From Shewanella cutis (GTDB lineage Bacteria > Pseudomonadota > Gammaproteobacteria > Enterobacterales > Shewanellaceae): a stretch of DNA of 64,000 nt. The notes below the pieces were generated by a model that had not been told where the DNA came from, did no database searches, and saw only the letters and a program-made list of their open reading frames with translations. Location: contig NZ_JACSDI010000003.1 in assembly GCF_022410515.1 (NCBI RefSeq), positions 62,001 through 126,000 on the forward strand, in the 5' to 3' direction. Of the stretch, positions 46,421 through 54,967 are shown piece after piece. Numbering within the stretch: the first letter of the stretch is position 1; each line of letters starts with the position of its first letter. The position numbers and the translations under genes are program-made.

Positions 46421-48241
46421 GTGATACATTCAGAAGACCAGCAAATGCCAATAGCACCCACAGCATGGGATTTAACTCGGGATTATCATTCTTTTGCTAA
46501 TACTGACCAAGTGCAGGTAACCCACCTTTCCTTAACGCTTACGGTTGACTTTGAGGCTCGTACCTTGCTTGGTGAGGCAGTGCTCTCTCTCAGGTATATA
46601 GAGTCGCAGGTTGCTGAATTATGGCTAGATACCAGAGGTTTAGCTATTTTATCGGTAATGACCGAGGCTCAAGTTCCCCTTGAGTTTTCACTCGAGGAGT
46701 CGAATGAAATACTCGGCCAAAAATTATCCATTCGTTTACCGCAGTTACAATGTGAACGGGTGTGCATTCGTTATCTCACATCAATGCAGGCACAGGGATT
46801 ACAGTGGCTAGCGCCAGAGCAAACGGCAGGTAAACAGTTACCTTATCTGTTTAGCCAATCGCAACCGATTAACGCCCGCAGCTGGATACCATTGCAGGAT
46901 ACGCCTAAGGTACGGATTACCTTCGATGCTAAAGTTCAAGTACCTAAAGGAATGCGCGCTGTAATGAGTGCGATGAATCATCCTGAGACGCCACTAGAAG
47001 GGACATTTCAATTTGAGATGGAAAAGCCCATCCCCACACATTTATTGGCGTTAGCCGTTGGTGATTTAGCATTTCAAGCCATTGGCCCACGTAGTGGCGT
47101 CTATACCGAACCTTGTATGTTGGAAGCTGCGGCAACTGAGTTTGCCGATACCGAACATATGCTTGATGTGGCGCAATCATTATTAGGCCCCTATGCCTGG
47201 GGGCGCTACGATATGATCATCTTGCCTCCGAGTTTTCCCTTCGGTGGGATGGAAAATCCGCGTTTAGCTTTTTTAACCCCAACCCTGATTGCGGGGGATA
47301 AGAGCCTAGTCTCAACGGTTGCCCATGAGCTGGCTCATTCATGGACAGGAAATTTAGTCAGTAATGCCACGTGGCGAGATCTCTGGTTAAACGAAGGTTT
47401 TACGACCTATTTCACCAATAGGATTGTGGAACAAGTCTATGGCAGGGAACAGGCCGAACTGGAATGGGTGATTGAATTTGGTCGACTACAAGAAGAAATC
47501 GCTGCCTTGCCACTTCATCGGCAAACCTTGCCCGCCAATGTGCAGCAGGCCGATCCTAATTTGGCCTTTAATCGCTTTACCTATGATAAGGCGTCGATGT
47601 TCGTCCATGATTTAGAGCGTCGTCTGGGGCGAGCCGAGTTTGATAAGTTCCTGTTTACCTATGTGCAGCACTTCGCTTTTAAGGCGATAACTACAGAAAT
47701 GTTTGTCAAATACGCAAAAGCGGCTTTAGTCGAAGCCTATCCGGATAAGATAAGTGAAGCCGAACTGCTGGAGTGGATTTACGGTGAGGGGTTGCCTCAG
47801 GGATATGTGGGGCCGACATCGCGAAGTTTAGATAAAGTCGATGATGCCTTGAACGATTTTTTACAGGGTAAGGCTGCGGCTCTGCTTAATGTAAAAAGCT
47901 GGCGTGTGCATCATTGGCAATATTTTTTGACTCAATTACCTGAAGTGCTGTCGCAAGTACAATTAATGGATTTGGATGACAGTTTTAAATTGACCGAATC
48001 GAACAATGCTGAAATTGCCTGTGACTGGTTTAGAGTTGCCATCCGTAATCATTATGATCCCGTTCTGCCAGCACTCAGCCGCTATTTGCAGCGTATCGGC
48101 CGGGGCAAATTTGTCCGTCCGCTTTACGCCGAATTAAAGATAGCTGGTTATCATACTGAGTTACAAAGCATTTATTCAAGCGCGCGCTCGGGCTATCACC
48201 CATCCATTCAAGTGCAGTTGGATAGAATGTTTAAGTCGTAA
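46421..48241 (+). CDS. M1-family aminopeptidase, leukotriene-A4-hydrolase type
   Basis: A 606-residue zinc metallopeptidase of family M1 with the architecture of the LTA4H/aminopeptidase B branch: N-terminal beta domain (about 15-205), catalytic domain with the PFGGMENP exopeptidase motif (about 270) and zinc motif HELAHSWTGN starting at His302, the third ligand Glu in WLNEGFTTYF (about 325), then a C-terminal helical domain (about 470-600). It lacks a signal peptide and is probably cytoplasmic. GTG at 46421 is used as start, with AGG upstream; ATG at 46445 is an alternative. It is distinct from PepN, which is longer. Confidence 0.9.
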   Translation: MIHSEDQQMPIAPTAWDLTRDYHSFANTDQVQVTHLSLTLTVDFEARTLLGEAVLSLRYIESQVAELWLDTRGLAILSVMTEAQVPLEFSLEESNEILGQKLSIRLPQLQCERVCIRYLTSMQAQGLQWLAPEQTAGKQLPYLFSQSQPINARSWIPLQDTPKVRITFDAKVQVPKGMRAVMSAMNHPETPLEGTFQFEMEKPIPTHLLALAVGDLAFQAIGPRSGVYTEPCMLEAAATEFADTEHMLDVAQSLLGPYAWGRYDMIILPPSFPFGGMENPRLAFLTPTLIAGDKSLVSTVAHELAHSWTGNLVSNATWRDLWLNEGFTTYFTNRIVEQVYGREQAELEWVIEFGRLQEEIAALPLHRQTLPANVQQADPNLAFNRFTYDKASMFVHDLERRLGRAEFDKFLFTYVQHFAFKAITTEMFVKYAKAALVEAYPDKISEAELLEWIYGEGLPQGYVGPTSRSLDKVDDALNDFLQGKAAALLNVKSWRVHHWQYFLTQLPEVLSQVQLMDLDDSFKLTESNNAEIACDWFRVAIRNHYDPVLPALSRYLQRIGRGKFVRPLYAELKIAGYHTELQSIYSSARSGYHPSIQVQLDRMFKS

Positions 48242-48249
48242 AAAGAGAT

Positions 48250-48385
48250 AAAAAAATGGCAACCCAAGGTTGCCATAAAAAAATCAAAGAAGGAGACAAA
48301 GGAATTCAGTGCGCTAGCGTGTATTCGATTGCTTCCCCAAAGGGAGATGATGAACGACCAACCAATTCAACTCTATGCGATAACG
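48250..48385 (-). ncRNA. Candidate small RNA, element B (weaker member)
   Basis: This minus-strand element shares with A and C the segment CGUUCAUCAUCUCCC (48356-48342), the core CUAGCGC (48317-48311), and a terminator UGGCAACCUUGGGUUGCCA followed by a U-run (48275-48250). The central hairpin and upstream promoter are less clear: TGAACCG (48397-48391) resembles a sigmaE -35, but no good -10 lies at the right distance. The 5' end is a guess. It starts nine bases after the peptidase gene stop, so the hairpin may also help end that transcript. Confidence 0.4.
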
Positions 48386-48555
48386 TGAAACGGTTCATTG
48401 AATTAAGTGGTGATTAAACCTGCTTAACTCACTACTAAACACATCATTTAGTAGTTAATTGTGCATTAAAGCGTATTCGTTAATCCTTACACTTAATCAG
48501 ACTAAGGCATTTTTAAAAAGTTCAGTGCGTGATAAAAATTTTTAAAATTATTTTC

Positions 48556-48627
48556 GGTTTCGGTTTCGGTTTCGGTTTCGGTTTCGGTTTCGGTTTTGGT
48601 TTCGGTTTTGGTTTTGGTTTTGGTTTT
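48556..48627 (+). repeat. Hexanucleotide tandem repeat (GGTTTC/GGTTTT)12
   Basis: Twelve head-to-tail hexamers: six GGTTTC, then GGTTTT, GGTTTC, and four GGTTTT. It lies in the 302-bp gap between elements B and C, in no gene. Repeats like this can change length by slippage. Regularly spaced GG pairs resemble telomere-like repeats and might form a two-layer G-quadruplex on the plus strand. Confidence 0.95.
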
Positions 48628-48687
48628 GGCAGTAAATACCGCAATCGATAAGTGGCTAGATTTATTTTACAAATAAATCATAGGTAT

Positions 48688-48794
48688 AAAAAAAGGCAAC
48701 CAATTGGTTGCCTAGTGACCTCTTCCTGGGTCAAGGGGGCCGCGCTAGAAGCCCCTGGGAGAATGATGAACATGAAAAAGACATTCGCTGTTCA
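48688..48794 (-). ncRNA. Candidate sigmaE-dependent small RNA, element C
   Basis: The best-formed of three related elements. A near-perfect sigmaE promoter lies at 48800-48827, so the RNA should start near 48794. It would carry GUUCAUCAUUCUCCC (48771-48757), a hairpin GGGGC/GCCCC with loop containing UUCUAGCGCG, a small hairpin UGACC/GGUCA (48716-48733), and the terminator AGGCAACCAAUUGGUUGCCU followed by Us (48713-48688). GUUCAUCAUU is complementary to AAUGAUGAAC at the porin start (41501-41510). The element lies 3' of the gpx gene on the same strand. Confidence 0.65.
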
Positions 48795-48799
48795 ATCTA

Positions 48800-48827
48800 T
48801 TTGAGGTGTTCATGGGACGAAAGTTCC
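48800..48827 (-). promoter_or_regulatory. SigmaE promoter of element C
   Basis: On the minus strand GGAACTT (48827-48821), a 16-base spacer, and TCAAA (48804-48800) match the sigmaE consensus exactly in the -35 and closely in the -10. Confidence 0.75.
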
Positions 48828-48891
48828 ACCTCAAATCAAAAATTATTCAAATTTTTTATTAAACATAAGTTTCAACGAGATAGTGGACTAC

Positions 48892-49377
48892 TTATTTTAA
48901 AAGTGACTCTATTTTGTCGCGAATGTCTTCTGGTTTGGTTGTCGGTGCAAAACGAGCGACAGCTTCCCCCTGACGATTGATTAAAAATTTGGTGAAATTC
49001 CATTTTATGCGTTCTGTGCCTAACAGGCCGGGAGCGGCTTTCTTTAAATATTGGTAGAGAGGATGGGTATGTTCACCATTGACTTCAATTTTCGAAAACA
49101 GTGGAAAGCTTACGCCAAAGTTGAGTTCGCAAAAGCTTTTGATCCCTTGCTCATTAGCCTTTTCTTGGGCGCCAAACTGGTTACAGGGAAAGCCCAAAAC
49201 CACAAATCCACGCGCTTTGTATTCTTGATAAAGCGCTTCTAACCCCTTGTACTGTGGTGTAAAACCACACTCGCTGGCGGTGTTTACAATCAATATCACT
49301 TTACCTTGATATTGTGTCAATGGGGTTGGATTACCCTGAATGTCGATTGCGTTATGGCGATAGATAGTGGATGTCAT
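48892..49377 (-). CDS. Glutathione peroxidase family protein
   Basis: A 161-residue thiol peroxidase of the GPx/BtuE family, which reduces peroxides using glutathione or thioredoxin. The active-site Cys37 is in NTASECGFTPQ, followed by FPCNQFGAQE and the WNFTKFLINRQG signature. The second Cys in FPCNQ suggests thioredoxin use. The start at 49377 (MTSTIYRHNA) is used because GGAGG lies five bases upstream; an ATG directly before it at 49380 is too close. It is a cytoplasmic protein. Confidence 0.92.
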   Translation of the reverse strand: MTSTIYRHNAIDIQGNPTPLTQYQGKVILIVNTASECGFTPQYKGLEALYQEYKARGFVVLGFPCNQFGAQEKANEQGIKSFCELNFGVSFPLFSKIEVNGEHTHPLYQYLKKAAPGLLGTERIKWNFTKFLINRQGEAVARFAPTTKPEDIRDKIESLLK

Positions 49378-49524
49378 CATTACCTCCTTAAGTGTGAAGA
49401 TTAGCATAAATAAAACTTCTATTGCGATCAATCAATTTGCGTGCAACTTATTTTGTTGGTTTGCTAATCTTCTTCAATATCAATATAGTTACGTTAATTT
49501 TTATCTCAGTAGAAGGGTGTTTAG

Positions 49525-50895
49525 GTGACTGAACATGAAGCCGAATACGAAACAAACACACAGGCCGATGTTGGTCAAGTTGTTCAGCAACTCACTGAAG
49601 TTGAAGGTGAAGAACAAGCTGAAGTGTTCAGTGAAATCTTAAATGAAGCTGAGCCAGGCACGATTGCATTAGCACTGGAGTCCTTGCCTTTAGACGAGCG
49701 TTACGAGCGTTGGCAGCAGGTTGAGTTTAGTGAACGTGTAACGGTGCTGAGTTTAATGCGTGCCGATCCCCGTATGGGGATCCTCAAGCAGATGCCCGAT
49801 CACGAGGTCGATCTGCTTTTTGCCCAATTAAGTCCTGAGGATTTGATTGAGTGGAGTGATTATCTCCCCGAAAGCTTTACTGACCGAGCCTTGGCCCAAA
49901 TGGGCGAGCGTCAGCGGCAGCGGTTTGAGTTGTACGATCAATATTCTGAAAATGAAATTGGCCGTTATACCGATCACCAAATGTTAGTGCTCAGCGATAA
50001 AGCCACAGTCGCACAGGCACAGCGTTTTTTTAGACGAATAGAACTCGACTGTAACGACAATTTATTTATTGTCGATGAAGCGGATAAATACCTCGGCACT
50101 GTTAGACGTTATGATATTTTTAAGCACGAACCCCATGAGCCGCTGATCTCGCTGTTATCGGAAGATAGTCGTGCCTTAACCGCGGACACAACATTACTCG
50201 ATGCGGCTGAAGCGATAGAACATAGTCGTGAAATCGAATTACCTGTCATTGATGACGCAGGGGAGCTAATCGGCCGTGTCACCTTAAGAGCTGCTACCGC
50301 CTTAGTGCGTGAGCACTATGAAGCGCAATTAATGGCAACCGCAGGTATGGATGAGTCCGATGACTTATTTGCCCCGATTTTAAAAGGTGCCCAGCGCCGA
50401 GCGGTGTGGCTAGGGATTAACTTACTCACCGCTTTTTTAGCGTCGGCAACCATTGGCTTATTTGAAAATGTATTATCCCAAGTGGTAGCGTTGGCCGTGT
50501 TGATGCCGATAGTCGCTTCTATGGGCGGGATTGCGGGAAGCCAGTCGCTCACGCTGATGATCCGTGGTATGGCAATGGGGCAAATTTCTGCTGGTAACTT
50601 ATTCTCTTTGATGAAGAACGAGTTAGGGATTGGATTAGTGAATGGCACCCTGTGGGCGATAGTGATTGGGTTAGTTGCGGGTTGGTGGTTTGCCGACAGT
50701 ATCATTGGCATAGTGATTGGCTGTGCAATTTTGATCAATATGGCGGTTGCGGCCTTAGCTGGGGTGTTTGTGCCGATGATTCTACAGCGGTTTAATCAGG
50801 ATGCGGCGCTCTCTGGTTCAGTGATTTTAACCACGGTGACAGATGTAGTGGGTTTTTTCACTTTCCTTGGCATGGCGACAATGCTGTACCTTTGA
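49525..50895 (+). CDS. mgtE: Magnesium transporter MgtE
   Basis: A 456-residue Mg2+ channel of the MgtE family. Domains in order: N-terminal helical domain (about 1-130), tandem CBS domains (about 135-265, with SRALTADTTLLDAAEAI), and five membrane segments (about 290-455). The pore motif PIVASMGGIAGSQSLTL is conserved in MgtE. It starts with GTG at 49525. The cytosolic domain senses Mg2+ and closes the pore when it is high. The acetyltransferase gene follows after 29 bases. Confidence 0.94.
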   Translation: MTEHEAEYETNTQADVGQVVQQLTEVEGEEQAEVFSEILNEAEPGTIALALESLPLDERYERWQQVEFSERVTVLSLMRADPRMGILKQMPDHEVDLLFAQLSPEDLIEWSDYLPESFTDRALAQMGERQRQRFELYDQYSENEIGRYTDHQMLVLSDKATVAQAQRFFRRIELDCNDNLFIVDEADKYLGTVRRYDIFKHEPHEPLISLLSEDSRALTADTTLLDAAEAIEHSREIELPVIDDAGELIGRVTLRAATALVREHYEAQLMATAGMDESDDLFAPILKGAQRRAVWLGINLLTAFLASATIGLFENVLSQVVALAVLMPIVASMGGIAGSQSLTLMIRGMAMGQISAGNLFSLMKNELGIGLVNGTLWAIVIGLVAGWWFADSIIGIVIGCAILINMAVAALAGVFVPMILQRFNQDAALSGSVILTTVTDVVGFFTFLGMATMLYL

Positions 50896-50924
50896 GTTTG
50901 ATATTAAGCGTGTAATTGGTTGAT

Positions 50925-51434
50925 ATGAATCACAACGATATTCACTACGTCTTATGCAAAAGCCCTGAAGAGTTAGCGGCCGCGGCCGCATTAATTGACC
51001 AGCGGGATGACAATGCTCACCCGCTCGATCATCAGGCATTTGCGCGCTCGCGCGCGGTAGTGTTGGCGAAAACCATCGCAGGCGAGATTGTCGGCTGCGC
51101 CGCGATTAAAGCGGGCACAGGCAATGTGGCGGAGCTGGGTTATCTGGTGGTATCGCCTTTATTTCGTCGCAAAGGTATCGGCCAAGGATTAACACTTAAG
51201 CGGATTGAAGTGGCTAAAGCGCAGGGGGTTGCCTTGTTGTTTGCCACGATCCGAGATGAGAATCACGCCAGTCGGGTAAATTTACTCAAAGCCGGGTTTC
51301 ACTTTTGGCGTAATTACTTGAGCATTCGGGGGACGGGTAATACTGTGGGGTGGTATTACTTAGCCTTGGGTGACGAAGTCGATATTGTCGGCACGATGCA
51401 AACTCTGGTGGGGGAGCGTGTACCTGTGAGTTAA
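50925..51434 (+). CDS. GNAT-family N-acetyltransferase
   Basis: A 169-residue acetyltransferase. The acetyl-CoA-binding motif A is seen in VVSPLFRRKGIGQGLTLKRI (about 80-100), with the R-x-x-G-x-G/A pattern RRKGIG. The substrate is not known. The ATG at 50925 is used; the TTG at 50916 is less likely. It follows mgtE closely and may be co-transcribed. Confidence 0.8.
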   Translation: MNHNDIHYVLCKSPEELAAAAALIDQRDDNAHPLDHQAFARSRAVVLAKTIAGEIVGCAAIKAGTGNVAELGYLVVSPLFRRKGIGQGLTLKRIEVAKAQGVALLFATIRDENHASRVNLLKAGFHFWRNYLSIRGTGNTVGWYYLALGDEVDIVGTMQTLVGERVPVS

Positions 51435-51596
51435 ATGTTTTGCAGTTGTTTGCTTTTGGTTTTCTCGGTGTTTTATATCGGTTTCTGTTTGGTTTCAAAT
51501 TCAAAAATCTTGGCTCCAAACGCCTAAATATGCAGATTTTCTTTTTTTATTCGGTATGATCCGCGCCATTACCCACAGTCATTATTGAGGTGTTTT

Positions 51597-52136
51597 ATGG
51601 CTAAGTTCCGAGTTGCAAGTGTCTTATTATTGAGTGCAGCTGCGCTGCAAGTGAATGCGTCAGAATTTAATCTTGGTTTAAACAACGATGTCGTTTCTAC
51701 TGAGTTAGAACTGCAAATGAATAAAGATACCAATGCCGTATTAGGGTACATTTATTCAGACGATAGCGGTCATATTGCCCAAGGCGCAATTCATATGACT
51801 CACGATGCCGGTGTACATCATTTTGAAGTTGGGGCTAAATTAAGCCAATTATGGGCTGACGAGGCGCCAAACGGAAGCACTGTATCAGTCGGTGCTCGTT
51901 ATGCCTTAGCGTTAGGGCCAAATATTTCTTTGCAAGCCGCAGCTTACTATGCGCCATCGGTATTGTCTTTCGGTGATGTCGATGGTCAATACGAGTTGGA
52001 TTCAAAGGTACAATACAACATAAATCCGAATATGGCGCTTTATGTCGGTTACCGTAAAATTGCCTTCGAATACGATAATGCCCGTGATTTTACCTTTGAA
52101 GATGGTGCATACATTGGCGGTAAATTCCGCTTCTAA
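51597..52136 (+). CDS. YfaZ-family outer membrane protein
   Basis: The 179-residue protein has a signal peptide (MAKFRVASVLLLSAAALQVNA), then a beta-strand-rich region resembling the small YfaZ beta-barrel family, ending in GAYIGGKFRF with the terminal Phe typical of outer membrane barrels. ATG at 51597 has GAGG seven bases upstream; the frame runs on to 51585 but the extra residues are not needed. Function is unknown. Confidence 0.82.
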   Translation: MAKFRVASVLLLSAAALQVNASEFNLGLNNDVVSTELELQMNKDTNAVLGYIYSDDSGHIAQGAIHMTHDAGVHHFEVGAKLSQLWADEAPNGSTVSVGARYALALGPNISLQAAAYYAPSVLSFGDVDGQYELDSKVQYNINPNMALYVGYRKIAFEYDNARDFTFEDGAYIGGKFRF

Positions 52137-52193
52137 TCGAAGCAGCAAATTGGCGGCCTAAATTAGCTACCTCGAATTTAAAGCCGGCCAAGG

Positions 52194-53045
52194 TTACCTT
52201 CGCCGGCTTTTCCATTTTGCTTTCAGTTCACCATAGCTTGGCAGTAAGGATGAAAAAATCACCAAGCCAATGCCTATGCAAACGACAACGCTTAGGGTTT
52301 CATCTAAAAAACACCAACCAAGCAGTGCCGCAAAAATAAGACCAGTATATTCCACCGGTGCAATTTGGCTGGCATCTGCGCGTCGATAGGCGTGGATAAT
52401 CAGGTAGGTCATTCCGATATAAAACACGCCTAAAGTTAACCCAACTTGGGCTACAGGTAGACTAAAATCTGCGCCCTCATAGCAGGTTGCTGGTATCAGA
52501 AAAACCATCGCAAAGGCATTAGACCAAAAGAGTGTTGAAAATGGATGCTCATGGGTTGAATATGCCTTCAAAATGAGGCTATTTATTGCTGAGATCATTG
52601 CACCAAAAAAAGCTAAGCCAATATAGAGATTAACTTCGGTCGGCTGGCTAATCAGCAATATTCCCGTAAAACCAATGAGGCCAGCTACTGAGCGTCGGTA
52701 GCCTATGCGTTCATTTAAAAAGAATGCTGACAATAACAGCAGTATCAGCGGTGAGGTGTAAATAACCGCGGTGACAGTTGCAAGGGGTAAATGTAATACT
52801 GCTAACATAAAAATGGCGTTACCTAAGCCGATTAACAAGGCTCTGCTTAAGTGGACTTTGTAAAAGGGACTTAACTTTAGATTTCCCTGTAGGTGCCAGA
52901 CAAAAGGCAGTACCAAAAGAGTGGCAAATAATTGGCGATAAAGCACAAGTTGAAACACTGGCGCGTTAGTTTCAAGCAACTTAACCAATAGGTTACCGCT
53001 GGCTATCAACAATTGGGCCGCTAAAATCATCAATAAAGGTGCCAT
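52194..53045 (-). CDS. EamA/DMT-superfamily transporter
   Basis: A 283-residue inner-membrane protein with ten membrane segments arranged as two EamA repeats (about 1-135 and 145-280). Both halves show the usual ends, for example LIGLGNAIFMLAVLHLP and PVEYTGLIFAALLGWCFLDE. It is a metabolite exporter of the drug/metabolite superfamily; the substrate cannot be told. It is convergent with the YfaZ-like gene. Confidence 0.88.
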   Translation of the reverse strand: MAPLLMILAAQLLIASGNLLVKLLETNAPVFQLVLYRQLFATLLVLPFVWHLQGNLKLSPFYKVHLSRALLIGLGNAIFMLAVLHLPLATVTAVIYTSPLILLLLSAFFLNERIGYRRSVAGLIGFTGILLISQPTEVNLYIGLAFFGAMISAINSLILKAYSTHEHPFSTLFWSNAFAMVFLIPATCYEGADFSLPVAQVGLTLGVFYIGMTYLIIHAYRRADASQIAPVEYTGLIFAALLGWCFLDETLSVVVCIGIGLVIFSSLLPSYGELKAKWKSRRR

Positions 53046-53242
53046 AGATATCCAAGTTAAAAGCTGATATTGGAGCTAAAGTGTGGTTCTTTACGTTAAC
53101 GACTAAAATATCATCATAATGCCCCTAATTGCCGACTAATTTAGCCTAATGAATTGTAAAAAATAAAATGTAGTCATAAAGTTAACACTCTAAATTGATT
53201 TTCTGCGTAGGATTCGACGCGGGTATATAAACCAAAATACCG

Positions 53243-54910
53243 ATGAGCAAAACTAACTTGCATAATTTCTGGTGCTTTTTGTTGCTGTTTTGGACTTTTA
53301 GTCCGTTTACCCTTAGCGCTGAAATTGCGTTGGATTCCCCCTACTTATTCCATGCCGAGGCTAATCAACTTCCGCCTGCTGATTTTAAAGAGGTCACCCA
53401 GTGGATGGGTCAATTAAAGGAGGCTAGTTCGGTCAGTCTTGCTGGCGGTGATTATTGGATGGTTTCCCCTGTGATGGTCAATAGTCGCCAAACACGTTGG
53501 GTAGTAGATGCCAGCAATTCAATTATTGAATCAGTGGATTATTGGTTGCTTGGCAGTGATGGGTCCGTACAATTCGCCCACAGTGGTTACTACGCGCCCT
53601 ATGAGTTTTTGTTCGATTATGGGCGCAAGGTTAGGCTGAATATGGGCACGGATTATTGGTTAGTGACCAGACTCAGCAGTCAATATTTCTCCTCCGCGCC
53701 TGAAGTGGCATTAGAGTCGCAAGAGGCACATCAGTTAACGACTGACCGCATGGCCATGGCGATACTGCTTTGTTTGGGCGGATTACTGTTTATCGCTTGT
53801 TATAATTTACTGATTTATATCTCTATTTTTGACAAGGCATTCTTGTATTACGGCCTATATGTATTGGCTTATTTGGGTGGTTGGGCGCTGACGTTCCATT
53901 TACCCGCTCACTTATTTAACTTCCATCAGCTTGAATTACATCATCTGTTTTTTATCAGTTTGCCGATATTTAACATTATGTTCTACAAGCATTTTTTGCA
54001 GCTTCCTAGTTATTCACCTCGATTGTGGCGGCTTAGCCAATACTTGTTGATTGCCTGTGTTATAGCCTTACCAACCAGCATTTGGTTGTTGCCCTATACC
54101 GCGATTATTGCCTCTGTACTCATTATGCTGTGGATTGCATTGGCGATTACCTGCGGTAATGTGTGCTTGATGAAAGGCTTTGCTCCCGCACGCTATTTTA
54201 TTATGGCTTTTACCTGTTTATTGCTACCCGCAGTCATTATTTTACCCGGTAATATGGGAATTACCCCCGATTTTATTGAACACGCTGAGTTTGCCACTCT
54301 ACTAGGCGGTACTGTGGATGCCTTACTGTTATCCCTTGCTTTGGCGAATAAACTTAAGCTTATGTCTGAGGAACGTAAGGCGCACATCGAAGAGTTGGGT
54401 ATTGCTTGGGAAAAAGCACGGCTTGATGGTTTAACGCGAGTAGGTAACCGTTATGCCTTTGATGAATATATGAATTCTCAATTAGCCTTTGCCAATAAGG
54501 TCGTTAACCCTATGGCGCTGGTGCTGCTCAATGCCGACAGCCTCAAAATGGTGAATGAAACCTTAGGGCATCAAGAGGGGGATCGTTTACTACAAAGACT
54601 TGTGCAGTTTTTGCAATCGACCAATATTGCTCAACTTAAAATCTACCGAATCAGTGGTGATGAGTTTGTTGCTATCCTGCCTGCGAGTGGTGTGACGAGT
54701 TTTGTTAACACGCTAAGAGGATTAACTGCGCAATTTGCTACCGAGGGCTTTAGGGATTGCCAGTTTAGTTTTGGTCTTGCGATTAATGCTGATGTAGCCA
54801 ATCCCCATGAATGGCTTCGTAGCGCTGATACGAGTTTATATCACTCGCGTATGGAAAAACGGCGTCAGGAATATGCCGATACCCTTACGGGTGAAATTGT
54901 TTCGCTCTAA
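53243..54910 (+). CDS. Membrane GGDEF protein with 7TM-DISM sensor
   Basis: This 555-residue protein has a signal peptide (to about residue 26), a periplasmic 7TMR-DISM extracellular domain (about 30-165), seven membrane helices (about 175-380), a short coiled linker and a GGDEF domain (about 390-550). The signature is SGDEF (471-475), near the GGDEF motif. However, where the first metal-binding Asp of DxDxFKxIND is expected there is Asn430 (NADSLKMVNE). The domain may have little or no diguanylate cyclase activity. The ligand sensed outside is unknown. Confidence 0.88.
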   Translation: MSKTNLHNFWCFLLLFWTFSPFTLSAEIALDSPYLFHAEANQLPPADFKEVTQWMGQLKEASSVSLAGGDYWMVSPVMVNSRQTRWVVDASNSIIESVDYWLLGSDGSVQFAHSGYYAPYEFLFDYGRKVRLNMGTDYWLVTRLSSQYFSSAPEVALESQEAHQLTTDRMAMAILLCLGGLLFIACYNLLIYISIFDKAFLYYGLYVLAYLGGWALTFHLPAHLFNFHQLELHHLFFISLPIFNIMFYKHFLQLPSYSPRLWRLSQYLLIACVIALPTSIWLLPYTAIIASVLIMLWIALAITCGNVCLMKGFAPARYFIMAFTCLLLPAVIILPGNMGITPDFIEHAEFATLLGGTVDALLLSLALANKLKLMSEERKAHIEELGIAWEKARLDGLTRVGNRYAFDEYMNSQLAFANKVVNPMALVLLNADSLKMVNETLGHQEGDRLLQRLVQFLQSTNIAQLKIYRISGDEFVAILPASGVTSFVNTLRGLTAQFATEGFRDCQFSFGLAINADVANPHEWLRSADTSLYHSRMEKRRQEYADTLTGEIVSL

Positions 54911-54934
54911 CGTTGTTTAAAAAATACCACGATA

Positions 54935-54963
54935 CAGAGGGGCTGCATGATGCAGCCCCTCTG
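54935..54963. terminator. Hairpin between two convergent genes
   Basis: CAGAGGGGCTGCA and TGCAGCCCCTCTG form a 13-bp stem with a three-base loop. No strong T-run follows in either direction. It lies between the GGDEF gene and the convergent flavoprotein gene. Confidence 0.6.
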
Positions 54964-54967
54964 TCGA

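Noticed and set aside
48556..48627. CRISPR array
   Set aside because: The hexamer repeats are contiguous and have no spacers.
48708..48980. 90-codon plus-strand open frame
   Set aside because: It lies across the small-RNA element C and runs antisense into the gpx gene. It has no ribosome-binding site and an implausible composition.
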